This document shows positions 45,525-55,617 of a DNA stretch of 64,000 nt, piece after piece. The position numbers were made by a program, and so were the translations under genes. Source of the DNA: Clostridium sp. Marseille-P299 (GTDB taxonomy: Bacteria > Bacillota > Clostridia > Lachnospirales > Lachnospiraceae); the NCBI RefSeq assembly GCF_900078195.1, contig NZ_FJVE01000007.1:2542001-2606000 (forward strand), given 5' to 3'. Under the pieces are notes generated by a model. That model saw only the letters and a list, made by a program, of their open reading frames with translations. It was not told the DNA's origin and searched no databases. Positions within the stretch are counted from its first letter, which is position 1; every line of letters starts with the position of its first letter.

Positions 45525-46757
45525 TTAATTTTGAGTTCCTGTAGGAGTAACCTCAACGGTTTCATCCTGATCTAAGTAAATAAACTTATATAATTCCTTA
45601 ATATTAGCATCCCAATCTGGAATTAATACTGCTCCTACTTCATTTCTTGTAGAAGTATATAAGTCATTTACTGGGAATCTAGAAGTATCCATAGTAGTGA
45701 TTCCATTTTCAACGATACTTTCAATGATAGAAGTAATCTCATTCGAACTTAAATCCGTTGTAATGTATTTTAAACAATCCTTTGTAATGGACATAATTTC
45801 AATTAAACCGCTAGATTTATATTTATCAAAGATTGCATTTAATACTCTTCTTTGTCTTAAGGTTCTACCATAATCAGAATTAGCACCACCTAAAGTTTCA
45901 ACCTTACGAACTCGGCAATATCCAAGTGCTTGATTACCATTTAAAGTATTCCAACCTTCTTTTACATTACGATATGCTGGATTGGAGATATAATTTGTTC
46001 TATTAAGATAACTAGCTTCTTTTGCTCCTAATTCAATATTAACGCCGCCAAGACGATCAATAATTTTCTCAAAGGATTCGAAATTAACGCTTGCATATCC
46101 TTCTATCTTAATCTTATAACTTTGTTCAATAGTATCAATTAAAAGATCCGCACCACCTAAACCATATGCAGCATTTAACTTATTATTTTTGTGTCCTGGA
46201 ATGGATACATAAGTATCACGAAGTAATGAAGATAATTTTACAGTATTATCTTTTGTATTGATGGAAACAATCATCATAGAGTCGGTACGACCTCCACCAT
46301 TGATCTGTTCAATTCCCATGATTAAATAATTTTTAACGTATTCTTCCTTACGTAAACTTGGATCATCATATTCATCCTTTGAAGTATCCACAAGATTACC
46401 ATCTACATCTTCTGTTTGCATCATTCCATGCAGATAATTACCAAGTAATCCATACACAACTTTTCTACCTGGATGTGTTCCAATTAAAAGTGCTAGTATT
46501 AATATGGACCCAAATAAAACTCCAAGCAAAATTTTCTTTGCTTTTGATTTCTTTTTTCTTTTTTTTCTATTTCTATCAGTACTCATAGAACCTCCCTGCC
46601 CCCCTTCTGGGTGATCCATCTCTTCCCTAATTTGTCTTTTTAAAGATTCATTAATATCATCAATGATATCATCTTCAAAATCCGTCGTATTTGTAAACGT
46701 TACAGAATTGGAAAAGTCTCTGCTTTCCTTATCCATAAAGTCATTATTATCCTTCAT
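45525..46757 (-). CDS. LytR-CpsA-Psr (LCP) family cell-wall ligase, first copy
   Basis: A 410-aa protein with a basic KKRKKKSKAKK stretch before one transmembrane helix (about 77-93) and an extracellular LCP domain. Landmarks are NYLIMGIEQINGGGRTDSM, SLLRDTYVSIPGHKNNKLN, AYGLGGADLL, LGYCRVRKVE and DYGRTLRQRRVLN. Family members ligate teichoic-acid-like polymers to peptidoglycan. The cytoplasmic head contains the same NDDF/INESLKRQIREEM-like helix as the neighbour, indicating recent duplication. GTGAGGGAC precedes the ATG. It has its own promoter and leader hairpin; a terminator separates it from the second copy. Confidence 0.92.
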   Translation of the reverse strand: MKDNNDFMDKESRDFSNSVTFTNTTDFEDDIIDDINESLKRQIREEMDHPEGGQGGSMSTDRNRKKRKKKSKAKKILLGVLFGSILILALLIGTHPGRKVVYGLLGNYLHGMMQTEDVDGNLVDTSKDEYDDPSLRKEEYVKNYLIMGIEQINGGGRTDSMMIVSINTKDNTVKLSSLLRDTYVSIPGHKNNKLNAAYGLGGADLLIDTIEQSYKIKIEGYASVNFESFEKIIDRLGGVNIELGAKEASYLNRTNYISNPAYRNVKEGWNTLNGNQALGYCRVRKVETLGGANSDYGRTLRQRRVLNAIFDKYKSSGLIEIMSITKDCLKYITTDLSSNEITSIIESIVENGITTMDTSRFPVNDLYTSTRNEVGAVLIPDWDANIKELYKFIYLDQDETVEVTPTGTQN

Positions 46758-46859
46758 ATCAGTCCCTCACTTTCCCATAAGTAATATAAATCCCTTATAG
46801 CAAATCACTTACTAAATAACATATTCTCAATGATTTCCTTCTCTTAGAAATCTTGTGTA

Positions 46860-46885
46860 GTAAGCTAGGCCTTTAGTCAGCTTAC
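46860..46885 (-). promoter_or_regulatory. Hairpin at the 5' end of the first LCP transcript
   Basis: GTAAGCT and AGCTTAC pair around a 12-base loop right at the predicted transcription start of the LCP gene. Together with the promoter and the pepD terminator this accounts for the 344-base gap between the genes. Confidence 0.5.
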
Positions 46886-46887
46886 AC

Positions 46888-46916
46888 ATCATACGACATT
46901 TTAAAAGAAATGTAAA
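46888..46916 (-). promoter_or_regulatory. Promoter of the first LCP gene
   Basis: TTTACA (46916-46911), exact 17-base spacer and TATGAT (46893-46888) on the minus strand, about 130 bases before the ATG. Confidence 0.7.
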
Positions 46917-47012
46917 GTGAATTATTTATGTATATTTATTAAGAATTCTTTAATTAAAATTGAATATCTTTTAAAATTTTTTCAGATTAAATTACAATTT
47001 TCTACAAAGAAA

Positions 47013-47058
47013 ACTCCAAGAAACGTTCTATAATTACACTTAGAAAGTTTCTTGGAGT
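47013..47058 (-). terminator. Intrinsic terminator after the PepD-like gene
   Basis: Perfect 12-base arms ACTCCAAGAAAC/GTTTCTTGGAGT around a 22-base loop are followed by TTTCTTTG on the minus strand, about 43 bases after the stop. Confidence 0.8.
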
Positions 47059-47100
47059 AAGGTACAAAATTATAAAGAAAATTTAATAAATACTATTTTT

Positions 47101-48561
47101 TTATTTCATTTCTTCCAGTAATTTCTCAACAAATTTGTAAACACGAATACTAGAAGAGATGCTAAGACGTTCTTTTGGTGTATGAATATCCTTCATATCA
47201 GGACCAATAGATACAATTTCAATTCCAGGTATCTTTTCACTAATAATACCGCATTCTAGACCAGCATGAATTGCTAATAATTTAGGTTCATATCCGTATT
47301 CTTTTTCAAATACTTTACTAACCATATCACGGAATGGTGATTCCTTTTGATATTCCCAAGCTGGATATTCTGAATTTGCATCACTATGCGCTCCTAAGAA
47401 ATCAAATAGATATATTAATTTATCTCTTAAGTAATCTTTGTAACTACTTACTGAACTACGGATAGAAAAATGGAAAACAGCATTTTCTTCTTGTACTTCA
47501 AAAATTCCAAGATTCAATGAACTTTCAACCAAGCCTTCAACATTAGAGCTCATAACCTGTACCCCGTTTGGTGCTTGTATTAAAAGGAAAAGCATTTTTT
47601 CAAAAGACGTTGGATGAAGTACCATTGCCTTTGTTTCGTTTCCTAAGCTTCCCTTAATGTAAAGGTTTGGTTCTTCGCCCTCTAATTCTTTTTTATACAT
47701 TTCTTCTAACTTACCAATGCAATCAATTAACTCATTCTTTTGTTCCATTGAAAGAACTAATTTTGCTTCTGCATAAGATGGAATGGCGTTATCTTTTGTT
47801 CCACCAAACATGCTTACTAATGAAAATTGAAATTCTTCTTTTAATTTCATTAATACTCTTGCAAGAAGAAGTGTTGCATTTGTTCTGTAATGATGAATTT
47901 CAGCACCAGAATGGCCACCCTTTAGACCGCCAATGGTAATTGTAGCTTCAACACCACTCTCTTCAATACGTTTTAATGGAAGTTCTCCATAAAGTCTTAG
48001 ACCACCAGCACAACCAACTAAAACAGTTCCCTCATCTTCAGAATCCACATTTATCATGTACTTGCCTTTTAAAAGGGAAGGGTCTAACGCTTTTGCTCCA
48101 TCCATACCTGTTTCTTCATCTGTAGTTATTAATACTTCAAGGGCTGGATGTGAAATTGTATTATCAGCAAGTAATGCTAAACCAAAAGCAACCGCAATAC
48201 CATCATCACCACCTAAGGTAGTTTTATTTGCATGAAGATAATCTCCATCTACTAATAACTCAATTCCCTCTTTCGTAAAATCATGAGATACATCTTCAGC
48301 TTTTACGCAAACCATATCCATATGTCCTTGAATAATTACAGGTTCATGATTTTCATATCCCTTTGTTGCATCTTTATAGATGATTACGTTTAATGCCTCA
48401 TCTTGAACATAACGTAAGCCATGCTCTTTTGCAAAATTAACAATATAATCACTAATTCCTTGATTGTTATAAGATCCTCTTGGAACCGCTGATATTTCTG
48501 TAAAATATTTTAATACATTTTTATAATCCATGCTTTCAAGCATTTCATTTACACTACTCAT
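47101..48561 (-). CDS. pepD: PepD-like aminoacyl-histidine dipeptidase (M20 family)
   Basis: A 486-aa di-zinc peptidase that hydrolyses Xaa-His and other dipeptides in the cytosol. Metal ligands are visible in VIIQGHMDMVCVKA (His and Asp, about 80), TLGGDDGIAVAFGL (bridging Asp), TTDEETGMDGA (Glu catalytic and metal) and, near the C-terminus, AIHAGLECGIIS. Length and the GCAGGLRLYGE region match PepD. AAGAAAGG lies before the ATG. It is monocistronic: a terminator follows, and a 160-base gap separates it from the UPF0210 gene. Confidence 0.94.
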   Translation of the reverse strand: MSSVNEMLESMDYKNVLKYFTEISAVPRGSYNNQGISDYIVNFAKEHGLRYVQDEALNVIIYKDATKGYENHEPVIIQGHMDMVCVKAEDVSHDFTKEGIELLVDGDYLHANKTTLGGDDGIAVAFGLALLADNTISHPALEVLITTDEETGMDGAKALDPSLLKGKYMINVDSEDEGTVLVGCAGGLRLYGELPLKRIEESGVEATITIGGLKGGHSGAEIHHYRTNATLLLARVLMKLKEEFQFSLVSMFGGTKDNAIPSYAEAKLVLSMEQKNELIDCIGKLEEMYKKELEGEEPNLYIKGSLGNETKAMVLHPTSFEKMLFLLIQAPNGVQVMSSNVEGLVESSLNLGIFEVQEENAVFHFSIRSSVSSYKDYLRDKLIYLFDFLGAHSDANSEYPAWEYQKESPFRDMVSKVFEKEYGYEPKLLAIHAGLECGIISEKIPGIEIVSIGPDMKDIHTPKERLSISSSIRVYKFVEKLLEEMK

Positions 48562-48723
48562 ATCTTTATTACCTTTCTTATTTATACTATTTCTGTACTT
48601 TGTTTATCTTCAAAACTTCATACATTTTATCACTAAATCTTAGACTACTATTCAGAATCTATCTGGTTGAAATTATTAATTATCATATTTTCAAATATAA
48701 ATAGTAGCTTTGGCACTTTTTAC

Positions 48724-50088
48724 TTAGTTTTTAAAACTATGAATTGGAGCTGGAATTCTTCCACCACGATTGATAAATGCGTCACAACCAAAAGAGTTTA
48801 CTGGCATAACCGGTGCATAACCCAAAAGTCCACCAAATTCAGCCATTTCACCTACACCTTTACCAATCACTGGAATCAGACGAACTGCTGTTGTTTTTTG
48901 ATTGATCATACCAATTGCCATCTCATCTGCGATAATTCCAGAAATTGTACTTGCTTTTGTGTCCCCAGGAATTGCAATCATATCAAGTCCTACAGAACAT
49001 ACACAAGTCATAGCCTCTAATTTTTCAAGAGTTAAACAACCAGCTTGAACAGCGTCAATCATACCTTGATCTTCACTAACAGGGATGAACGCACCACTTA
49101 ATCCTCCGACATAAGAAGATGCCATTACTCCACCTTTTTTCACTTGATCATTTAATAATGCAAGGGCTGCTGTAGTTCCTGGAGCTCCCGGATATTCAAG
49201 TCCAATTTCTTGTAAAATTTCTGCCACACTATCACCAACTGCTGGAGTAGGTGCAAGAGATAAATCTACGATACCAAATGGTATATTTAAATATTTTGAT
49301 GCTTCTTGGGCTACTAACTGGCCAACACGAGTGATTTTAAAGGCTGTCTTCTTAATCGTCTCACAAAGTGTTCCAAAATCAGCTCCTCTAACACTTTCAA
49401 GGGCTGTTTTAACAACACCAGGACCGCTTACACCCACATTAATGATACAATCTGCTTCTGTAACACCATGGAAAGCGCCAGCCATAAATGGATTATCGTC
49501 AGGAGCATTACAAAATACAACTAACTTTGCACAGCCTAAGGAGTCAATTTCTTTTGTAAGTTCAGCTGTTTTTAATATTGTTTCGCCAAGCATTTTAACA
49601 GCATCCATATTAATTCCTGTTTTCGTTGAACCTACGTTTACAGAACTACAAACACGTTCTGTCTTTTGCATAGCCTCTGGAATGGACTCAATTAAAAGTC
49701 GCTCGGAATTTGTCATTCCCTTGGATACCAAAGCAGAATAACCACCGATAAAGTTTACACCAACCTGTTTTGCAGCAGCATCTAATGTTTTTGCAATAGA
49801 AACATAATCCTCTGCACTCTTACAAGCGCTTCCTCCAATAAAACCAATTGGAGTAACTGAGATACGCTTATTAACTACTGGTATTCCAAATTCCTTCTCA
49901 ATTCGTTTTCCTGTTGCTACTAAATCCTTTGCTACTCTTGTTATTTTGTCATAAATATTGCGATTCAATACTTCTAAATTGCTATCGATACAATCAAGAA
50001 GACTTATTCCTAGTGTAATAGTTCTAACATCAAGATTTGCTTTCTCAATCATCGTATTTGTTTCGATAACTTCGTTTATATTTATCAT
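48724..50088 (-). CDS. UPF0210/DUF711 (PFL-type) protein
   Basis: A 454-aa protein of the UPF0210 (DUF711) family, distantly related to pyruvate formate-lyase-like barrels by fold annotation, with unknown biochemical role. It has [38 protein letters not shown] and [24 protein letters not shown] segments typical of the family. ATG 50088 has AAGGAG upstream; the frame opens eleven codons earlier without one. It follows the ACT-domain gene by 57 bases. This two-gene pair, ACT protein plus UPF0210, is conserved in Firmicutes and suggests an amino-acid-sensing role. The substrate is unknown. Confidence 0.92.
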   Translation of the reverse strand: MININEVIETNTMIEKANLDVRTITLGISLLDCIDSNLEVLNRNIYDKITRVAKDLVATGKRIEKEFGIPVVNKRISVTPIGFIGGSACKSAEDYVSIAKTLDAAAKQVGVNFIGGYSALVSKGMTNSERLLIESIPEAMQKTERVCSSVNVGSTKTGINMDAVKMLGETILKTAELTKEIDSLGCAKLVVFCNAPDDNPFMAGAFHGVTEADCIINVGVSGPGVVKTALESVRGADFGTLCETIKKTAFKITRVGQLVAQEASKYLNIPFGIVDLSLAPTPAVGDSVAEILQEIGLEYPGAPGTTAALALLNDQVKKGGVMASSYVGGLSGAFIPVSEDQGMIDAVQAGCLTLEKLEAMTCVCSVGLDMIAIPGDTKASTISGIIADEMAIGMINQKTTAVRLIPVIGKGVGEMAEFGGLLGYAPVMPVNSFGCDAFINRGGRIPAPIHSFKN

Positions 50089-50144
50089 GGCAATAATCTC
50101 CTTTGTCTTAAATGAATGCAAAAATCGTGAAATCTAGTTACAGA

Positions 50145-50417
50145 TTAAATGCGATGCATCATATCAAAAATTTCTTCACGCTGTGCTTTGATATTAACAC
50201 CTATTTCTTCTCCGATTTGTTCTAGTTCACTAGCAAGATTATTAAAATCTTTAGGAGCTTCATTTGTATCTACAATCATCATCATGTTAAAGTATCCTTG
50301 TACGATAGTTTGAGAAATATCTAAGATATTTACACGATTATTTGCAAGATATGTACATACCTTCGCTATAATACCCACTTGATCATGTCCTACCACTGTA
50401 ATAATTGTCTTCTTCAT
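50145..50417 (-). CDS. ACT-domain protein (UPF0237)
   Basis: A 90-aa stand-alone ACT domain with TIITVVGHDQVGIIAKVCTYLA, then NILDISQTIVQGYFNMMMIVD (split here as NILDISQTIVQG and YFNMMMIVD). These domains bind amino acids and regulate enzymes. I placed the start at ATG 50417 with AAGGAGG; the frame extends 14 codons further. Its stop lies 57 bases upstream of the UPF0210 gene, so the pair is probably co-transcribed and may work together. Confidence 0.93.
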   Translation of the reverse strand: MKKTIITVVGHDQVGIIAKVCTYLANNRVNILDISQTIVQGYFNMMMIVDTNEAPKDFNNLASELEQIGEEIGVNIKAQREEIFDMMHRI

Positions 50418-50487
50418 TTTTATCCTCCTTAAGCTAATACAAATAATAACATGAACCAAAAGTGTTCATGGTGTTTTTGCTTTTATT

Positions 50488-50513
50488 GGTATCTACAAAT
50501 GTTTGTAGATACC
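50488..50513. repeat. 26-bp palindrome between the WalJ-like and ACT genes
   Basis: GGTATCTACAAA and TTTGTAGATACC flank TG, a perfect dyad 15 bases downstream of the walJ stop. No T-run follows on the minus strand, but plus-strand T's do. It may be an operator or a poor terminator. Confidence 0.7.
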
Positions 50514-50527
50514 TCCTTTTTTCTTCA

Positions 50528-51322
50528 TTACACCATAAGTAAATTTGATGGTGTATCTCTATTGGCTACTGCTAAACTTGGCATTGGCATTTTACTCCCA
50601 ACACTTCGCTCTAATTCCACTCGAACTGTTTCATAAGCCAACTCTGCATAGTTATTTTCTTTACTTAAGTGTGCTAATAAAATATGTTGCATTCCATCAT
50701 GAAGTAACTCACATATTAATTGAGCAGATAAATCGTTGGATAAATGACCACGATCCCCTAAGATACGTTGCTTTAGGTGGTACGGATATCCCCCAACCAT
50801 TAACATGTTAACATCATGATTTGCTTCCAAATATAAGACTTCTGATCCAGTAAGTTTTTCTATTATATAAGAATCATACTTGCCTAAATCAGTTGCCATA
50901 CCAACTTTATGCCCATCTGAACTAAATGTATAGCAAACAGGATTGCAAGCGTCATGAGACATAGAAAACGGTTCTACAACAATATCACCAAGTAAGAAAT
51001 CTTCATCCGGCTTAATAAATCGTAATAATCCCTCTTCTATCTTACCTACATTCCCTTGCTTTAAGATTGCATTGATTGTTTCAACTGTACCATATACTGG
51101 CACCTTGTATCTTCTTGCCAGTACTCCTAGCCCTTGTATATGGTCCGTATGTTCATGAGTAATGAGAATTCCCTGTAGATTTGCTGGATCTACATTTATA
51201 CTACTAAGACCATTCTCAATTCTTTTCCCACTAACACCTGCATCTACTAAAAGATTCGTCGTATCAGTTCCTATATATAAACAATTGCCACTACTACCAC
51301 TAGCAATGCTGCATAACTTCAT
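50528..51322 (-). CDS. walJ: Metallo-beta-lactamase-fold hydrolase WalJ (YycJ)-like
   Basis: A 264-aa protein with the metal-binding THEHTDHIQGLG (about 57-68), plus SMSHDACNPV and LAHLSKENNYAEL, the pattern of YycJ/WalJ. This is a 5'-3' exonuclease-like fold that in Bacillus belongs to the walRK operon and influences DNA replication and repair coordination. Here it is not next to walRK. AAAGGTG precedes the ATG. It is followed closely by a palindrome and then the ACT gene. Assignment to the WalJ branch is good; function is inferred. Confidence 0.9.
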   Translation of the reverse strand: MKLCSIASGSSGNCLYIGTDTTNLLVDAGVSGKRIENGLSSINVDPANLQGILITHEHTDHIQGLGVLARRYKVPVYGTVETINAILKQGNVGKIEEGLLRFIKPDEDFLLGDIVVEPFSMSHDACNPVCYTFSSDGHKVGMATDLGKYDSYIIEKLTGSEVLYLEANHDVNMLMVGGYPYHLKQRILGDRGHLSNDLSAQLICELLHDGMQHILLAHLSKENNYAELAYETVRVELERSVGSKMPMPSLAVANRDTPSNLLMV

Positions 51323-51483
51323 ATTTCACCTTTGCCTTTCATTGTGAATTATCTTTCTAGTATGTCTTTATTAATAGTTCAAAGTATATCTCATAATATA
51401 TGAAAATTCAAGAACTAATACCCTAACTAAATTTATTTTAACGAAGCTTTGCAATCAACAAAAAGCGTGAAAAGTCATAAAAA

Positions 51484-51519
51484 AAGCTAAACGGCCATAT
51501 TCCTATGAGCGTTCAGCTT
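51484..51519 (-). terminator. Terminator after the GAF-GGDEF gene
   Basis: Ten-base arms AAGCTGAACG/CGTTTAGCTT (one G-U pair) followed by TTTTTATG on the minus strand, about 22 bases after the stop. Confidence 0.8.
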
Positions 51520-51541
51520 TCTTATCGTATACCTAATTATT

Positions 51542-53251
51542 TTATTCATTTTGTAGATTCACAAATTCATGTATCTCTTTTGTATCTATGGTAACCTGAT
51601 TACGACCTGATTTTTTCGAAAAGTACATAGCTTCATCAGCACGATTAAGTAGTTCATGAACTCGATCACAAGTTTCTGGATAAGATGCGATGCCAACACT
51701 AACTCTAGTTTTAACAACCTGTCCATCACATTCAAGTCTGATATCTCGTACCATTGCTCTCATTTCCTCAACAAATGAAGCACATTCTTTAACACCGCAA
51801 TCTGGAAATACCATTACAAATTCTTCTCCTCCATAACGGGCAGCTATTCCATTATGTTTCCTGGCCACGATATCCGCATACTCCGCAATCTTTTTAATCA
51901 CTTCATCTCCAAATAAATGCCCATAAGTATCATTTATTTGTTTAAATCGATCAATATCAATGAGTGCAACGGATAATGGAGAATTCGTTTGTGCTGCATG
52001 CTTAGAAAACTTATCTACTTGAGCATTCAATTGACCACGATTATAAATACCTGTCAACGAATCACGAATTGCCATATCCTTCATCTTTGAGAACATGTCT
52101 GCATTATGTAGCGCAATTAAAAACTGTGCTACAATTGTTTCAAAAAATTCAAGATTATCATCAAAAAAATCACCGCCTGAATGTCCACAAATTAATGCTC
52201 CATTTGCTTCCGCTCCCATCACTAATGGAATGATTAATAGGGATTTAATTTCATTTTTACAAATAAAAGGATATTTTCCAGCTTGTACTTGGTTGTCAAT
52301 GTAGACATCCTTTGATTCTATATAAGGCTCGAAGCTCCCTTGTAAAATAGCATTACTTAATAAGGCTTCCGATTCTGTTGATATACGCGTACGAACTCTA
52401 TATGTAATCTCTTTTGAGTTCGCTACTTTAGGTTGTAATACAATTGCACATATATGAAGTCCAAAAGCCTCAAAAATAGATTCTGTAATCAGCTCCATTA
52501 ACGTGTTAATCTCTAAGGATGATGAAATATATTTGATAATTGTATTTTGAATCGTCATCTCGGAATTAACACTGTTAATTTTATTATAGGCAGCTTCTAA
52601 CTTAATCTTTTGAATTCCTAATTCTTCATTGGCTTTTTTAACTTTTTCTTGATGAATCTTAAGCGCATCAATTGCTTCTTTTGTACTTTCTGAAAGACGA
52701 CGTTCCTTAAATAGCTTCTTCTCTGCATTAACCACTTGCTCAGAAATTAATTTACTAACATGATAAACAAAAAACAAATTAGCAATCACAGTACATAGCA
52801 TAGCAAATAATATTTCTTGATTTCTTTGTTGTATAATAAGATAGAAAATCATTACAATAACACATGGCGTCGATGTTATTAATAATATTACCTTTCGAAT
52901 ATAGGTATCTGTTATATCATATATCAGCATTAATTCTATTATTAAAAGAAGATACACTAATTCAAAGAAAACCGATACCGGGTTTCCAAGTGTTACTAAA
53001 AAAGTATATGAAATTATAATAAGTTGAACAAAGCGAATTCCGATTAGTATTTTTTCTTGTCCTTTATTGCCTAAAAACGCAACCCCAAAATTCACTATTA
53101 GTAAAAAACTAGCACATATTAAGCTAATGATTCCGACGGAATCATTAACACTAAAGGCTTGTATAAACGTAAATATCCAGAAGATGATTCCTACATAAAT
53201 ATGAGTCTTTGCAAATGAGTGTTGATTAAAAACAGCCCCATCCTTCTCCAT
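51542..53251 (-). CDS. Membrane GAF-GGDEF protein (diguanylate cyclase)
   Basis: A 569-aa protein with six hydrophobic segments (about residues 15-185), a coiled coil (about 190-235), a GAF domain (about 240-385) and a GGDEF domain with DIDRFKQINDTYGHLFGDEV and RYGGEEFVMVF (near 475). The cyclase motif is intact (GGEEF). There is no RxxD inhibitory site (RKHN at that place). It probably makes c-di-GMP in response to a signal sensed by its membrane or GAF part. GGGAGG precedes the ATG. It lies 32 bases downstream of the FtsA-like gene, suggesting co-transcription with it. It is one of three cyclase-type proteins in this window. Confidence 0.92.
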   Translation of the reverse strand: MEKDGAVFNQHSFAKTHIYVGIIFWIFTFIQAFSVNDSVGIISLICASFLLIVNFGVAFLGNKGQEKILIGIRFVQLIIISYTFLVTLGNPVSVFFELVYLLLIIELMLIYDITDTYIRKVILLITSTPCVIVMIFYLIIQQRNQEILFAMLCTVIANLFFVYHVSKLISEQVVNAEKKLFKERRLSESTKEAIDALKIHQEKVKKANEELGIQKIKLEAAYNKINSVNSEMTIQNTIIKYISSSLEINTLMELITESIFEAFGLHICAIVLQPKVANSKEITYRVRTRISTESEALLSNAILQGSFEPYIESKDVYIDNQVQAGKYPFICKNEIKSLLIIPLVMGAEANGALICGHSGGDFFDDNLEFFETIVAQFLIALHNADMFSKMKDMAIRDSLTGIYNRGQLNAQVDKFSKHAAQTNSPLSVALIDIDRFKQINDTYGHLFGDEVIKKIAEYADIVARKHNGIAARYGGEEFVMVFPDCGVKECASFVEEMRAMVRDIRLECDGQVVKTRVSVGIASYPETCDRVHELLNRADEAMYFSKKSGRNQVTIDTKEIHEFVNLQNE

Positions 53252-53283
53252 GATAATATCCTCCCGATTACCCCTTGGTCAAC

Positions 53284-55365
53284 TTACGCAGTCTCCCAAA
53301 ATAGTTCAATCGAATCCCCATCATTTATCGGAGTTGTAAATTCAGCATCTACATTGTTTTTCCGAATTACTACTCGTGCTCCCCTTGCAACGCTTAAATC
53401 GAAGTAATACGTATCTAATATATCCACTAAAATATAGTCTCTTTTCCCACTTAAAGTAATCTCACAATCATTGACTCTCACTTTTATTGAATTGTCATTA
53501 TCTAAATTAGATTCATCAATAAAATCACCGATTGCCTTATCCTCTAAAGAACTTTGATTTGTTTCCTTGGAATATGATTCTACTGTTTCTGTAAAAGGCT
53601 TATCTTGATTAGAAGTTAGATCATAAATAATTGAGAATTTTTCATACACCTTATCTTCTAAATTTGCCTCCACATTATTAATTAAAATGCCAGGCTTGTA
53701 CGGCAAATCCATAAATTTAAGTAATTGTCCCAGCGTATAGTATCCTAAGATTTCAAGTTCATCACCGTCTTTGATACTATAATATTCTGATACCAATGTT
53801 TGATTTGCACGTATAAACTTAGGGCAGACAACTTCTTTCCCATTAACAATAAAGGAAATTGTTGAATGATACTCCGGTAACATTCCTACCTCATAATAGG
53901 CATCGGTTCCGACACTTGATTCAACAATTGATATAATATCATTCTGCTCAATTGGCATATTCATTCCAACTTGCTTTCCATTCAAGGTTACAACGGCTGC
54001 CTCGCCTACTTCTCCCCTAATTAGGCGTTTATTCCCATTGACATAAAAATTAATTGCTTTTCCTCTCCTTGGAAATAATCTTTCATTTGGAAAGCCAATA
54101 CTAACAGCTGCATCGACTATTGTTAATCTATTATTATCATATAGCTTAACTTGTTCCCCATTCACTTGAACAAAAATAAAATTATTGCGTTGCTCATAGT
54201 AATTTAAACAAATACCAATAGGAGTAACTAACAATGGATCTTTTTTTATCTTAGGATCAAGAAATTCTACTTCTCCTAAAACCTCTTCCCCACGTAGTGC
54301 AACTCTCTCTGGTGCAAGTCCTAAATGATTTGCTAAGCTATTGGTAAAGGTCTGCATCTTTCCGCCACCGCCTACCACAAATACAGCACTAACTGGTTTA
54401 TCACCATTTAAGTAGATAATACGCTTAGCAATTTTATCAGTAATTTCTTCTATTGTATCTTTGGCTACTTCCAAAACCCCTGCCGGAGTTGTCTTATGGG
54501 ATAATCCCATAATGTCTTTATATGTAATTGATTTTTTCTTAACAGAAGCTGTCTTGATTGTTTCTGCTGTCTTAAAATCTACTAGAAATGTCTTAGCAAT
54601 TTTGTCAGTAATTGCATCACCCGCCATAGAAATCATTCCATAAGCGGTTATACTTCCATCCTTAGTAATAGAAATATCGGAAGTACCTGCTCCTACATCA
54701 ATTAAAGCGATATTCAGTAACCTAAACTTTTCTGGGATTGCAACATTAATAGCAGCGATTGGCTCTAAAGTAAGGTTAACAACTTGTAACCCTGCATTAG
54801 TTACAGCGGTATATAATCCTTCGATTACCTCTTCTGGTAAAAAAGTAGCTAGTACATCTGCTGAAATTTTTTTTCCTTTATGCCCTTGTAAATTCGTTAT
54901 AACATAATCATTTAAATAATAGTGTACTACGGAATAGCCCACACAGTAAAAACTTATATTCTCATCTTTTTTACTTTCTTGAATCGTTTCATATCCTTTT
55001 TCAATTCCAACAAGTTCAAGTGCATGTACATCTTCCTCTGAAATAACCTTGTCCTCAAGTAAGTCAAGATCTGCCTTTACTGTTACTGTTTCTAAGACTC
55101 GCCCTGCTGCTGCAATACAAACCTCATCTAATTTGTGATTTATTTGTTTTTCTAAATCCTTTTTAACCTCACGAATTGTTTCTGAGACTTTTGCAATATC
55201 ATGTATCTGTCCATCTAGCATTGCTCTTGTTTCATGATACCGAATGGCTTGAGCAACCACTGTAAAATTGTGTTCATTTTGTTTATAACCGACCGTTCCT
55301 ACAACACTTCTGGTTCCTATATCCAAACCGAACACCAATTGATCAGGACAATTTTGCAAGTTCAT
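53284..55365 (-). CDS. FtsA-like actin-family protein with long C-terminal extension
   Basis: A 693-aa protein whose first about 380 residues have the actin/FtsA ATPase motifs: FGLDIGTRSVVG (phosphate 1), IALIDVGAGTSDISITKDG (phosphate 2) and AVFVVGGGGKMQTFTNSLA (adenosine). It also has a 1C-like insert (VCIAAAGRVLETV). The remaining 310 residues contain three repeats of the form VNG or VND ... GD-x-I-x-I, resembling beta-grasp (ThiS/ubiquitin-like) domains; FtsA normally ends near 420 with an amphipathic membrane helix, which I do not see here. No FtsZ gene is adjacent. AAAGGGG precedes the ATG. Its role in division is likely but not proven. Confidence 0.82.
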   Translation of the reverse strand: MNLQNCPDQLVFGLDIGTRSVVGTVGYKQNEHNFTVVAQAIRYHETRAMLDGQIHDIAKVSETIREVKKDLEKQINHKLDEVCIAAAGRVLETVTVKADLDLLEDKVISEEDVHALELVGIEKGYETIQESKKDENISFYCVGYSVVHYYLNDYVITNLQGHKGKKISADVLATFLPEEVIEGLYTAVTNAGLQVVNLTLEPIAAINVAIPEKFRLLNIALIDVGAGTSDISITKDGSITAYGMISMAGDAITDKIAKTFLVDFKTAETIKTASVKKKSITYKDIMGLSHKTTPAGVLEVAKDTIEEITDKIAKRIIYLNGDKPVSAVFVVGGGGKMQTFTNSLANHLGLAPERVALRGEEVLGEVEFLDPKIKKDPLLVTPIGICLNYYEQRNNFIFVQVNGEQVKLYDNNRLTIVDAAVSIGFPNERLFPRRGKAINFYVNGNKRLIRGEVGEAAVVTLNGKQVGMNMPIEQNDIISIVESSVGTDAYYEVGMLPEYHSTISFIVNGKEVVCPKFIRANQTLVSEYYSIKDGDELEILGYYTLGQLLKFMDLPYKPGILINNVEANLEDKVYEKFSIIYDLTSNQDKPFTETVESYSKETNQSSLEDKAIGDFIDESNLDNDNSIKVRVNDCEITLSGKRDYILVDILDTYYFDLSVARGARVVIRKNNVDAEFTTPINDGDSIELFWETA

Positions 55366-55510
55366 GTAGCTTCCCCTTTCATCCCATTGGACCTACTCCT
55401 ATTATAGCATAAGTAGTCCCTTTTTACTAGTAATTATATCACTTTTTTCCTAATTCTGTATTTATACTCCATAATTTAGCATCATTAATCATTGAATTTC
55501 ATTATCTATC

Positions 55511-55562
55511 ATCATTTCATGATATTTACATTATTTAAAATGTATAAATATCACGAAATGAT
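55511..55562. repeat. Inverted repeat between coaE and the FtsA-like gene
   Basis: Arms ATCATTTCATGATATTTA and (inverted) TAAATATCACGAAATGAT match at all but one position around a 16-base centre. Without a T-run it is not a standard terminator. Confidence 0.65.
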
Positions 55563-55581
55563 AATTATTATACATTTTTAA

Positions 55582-55601
55582 CTTGCTTCATACGGAGCAA
55601 G
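55582..55601 (-). terminator. Weak hairpin after coaE
   Basis: CTTGCT/AGCAAG with an eight-base loop, 17 bases past the coaE stop; followed by TTAAAAA, so termination is uncertain. Confidence 0.4.
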
Positions 55602-55617
55602 CAGTACTATTTTAACT

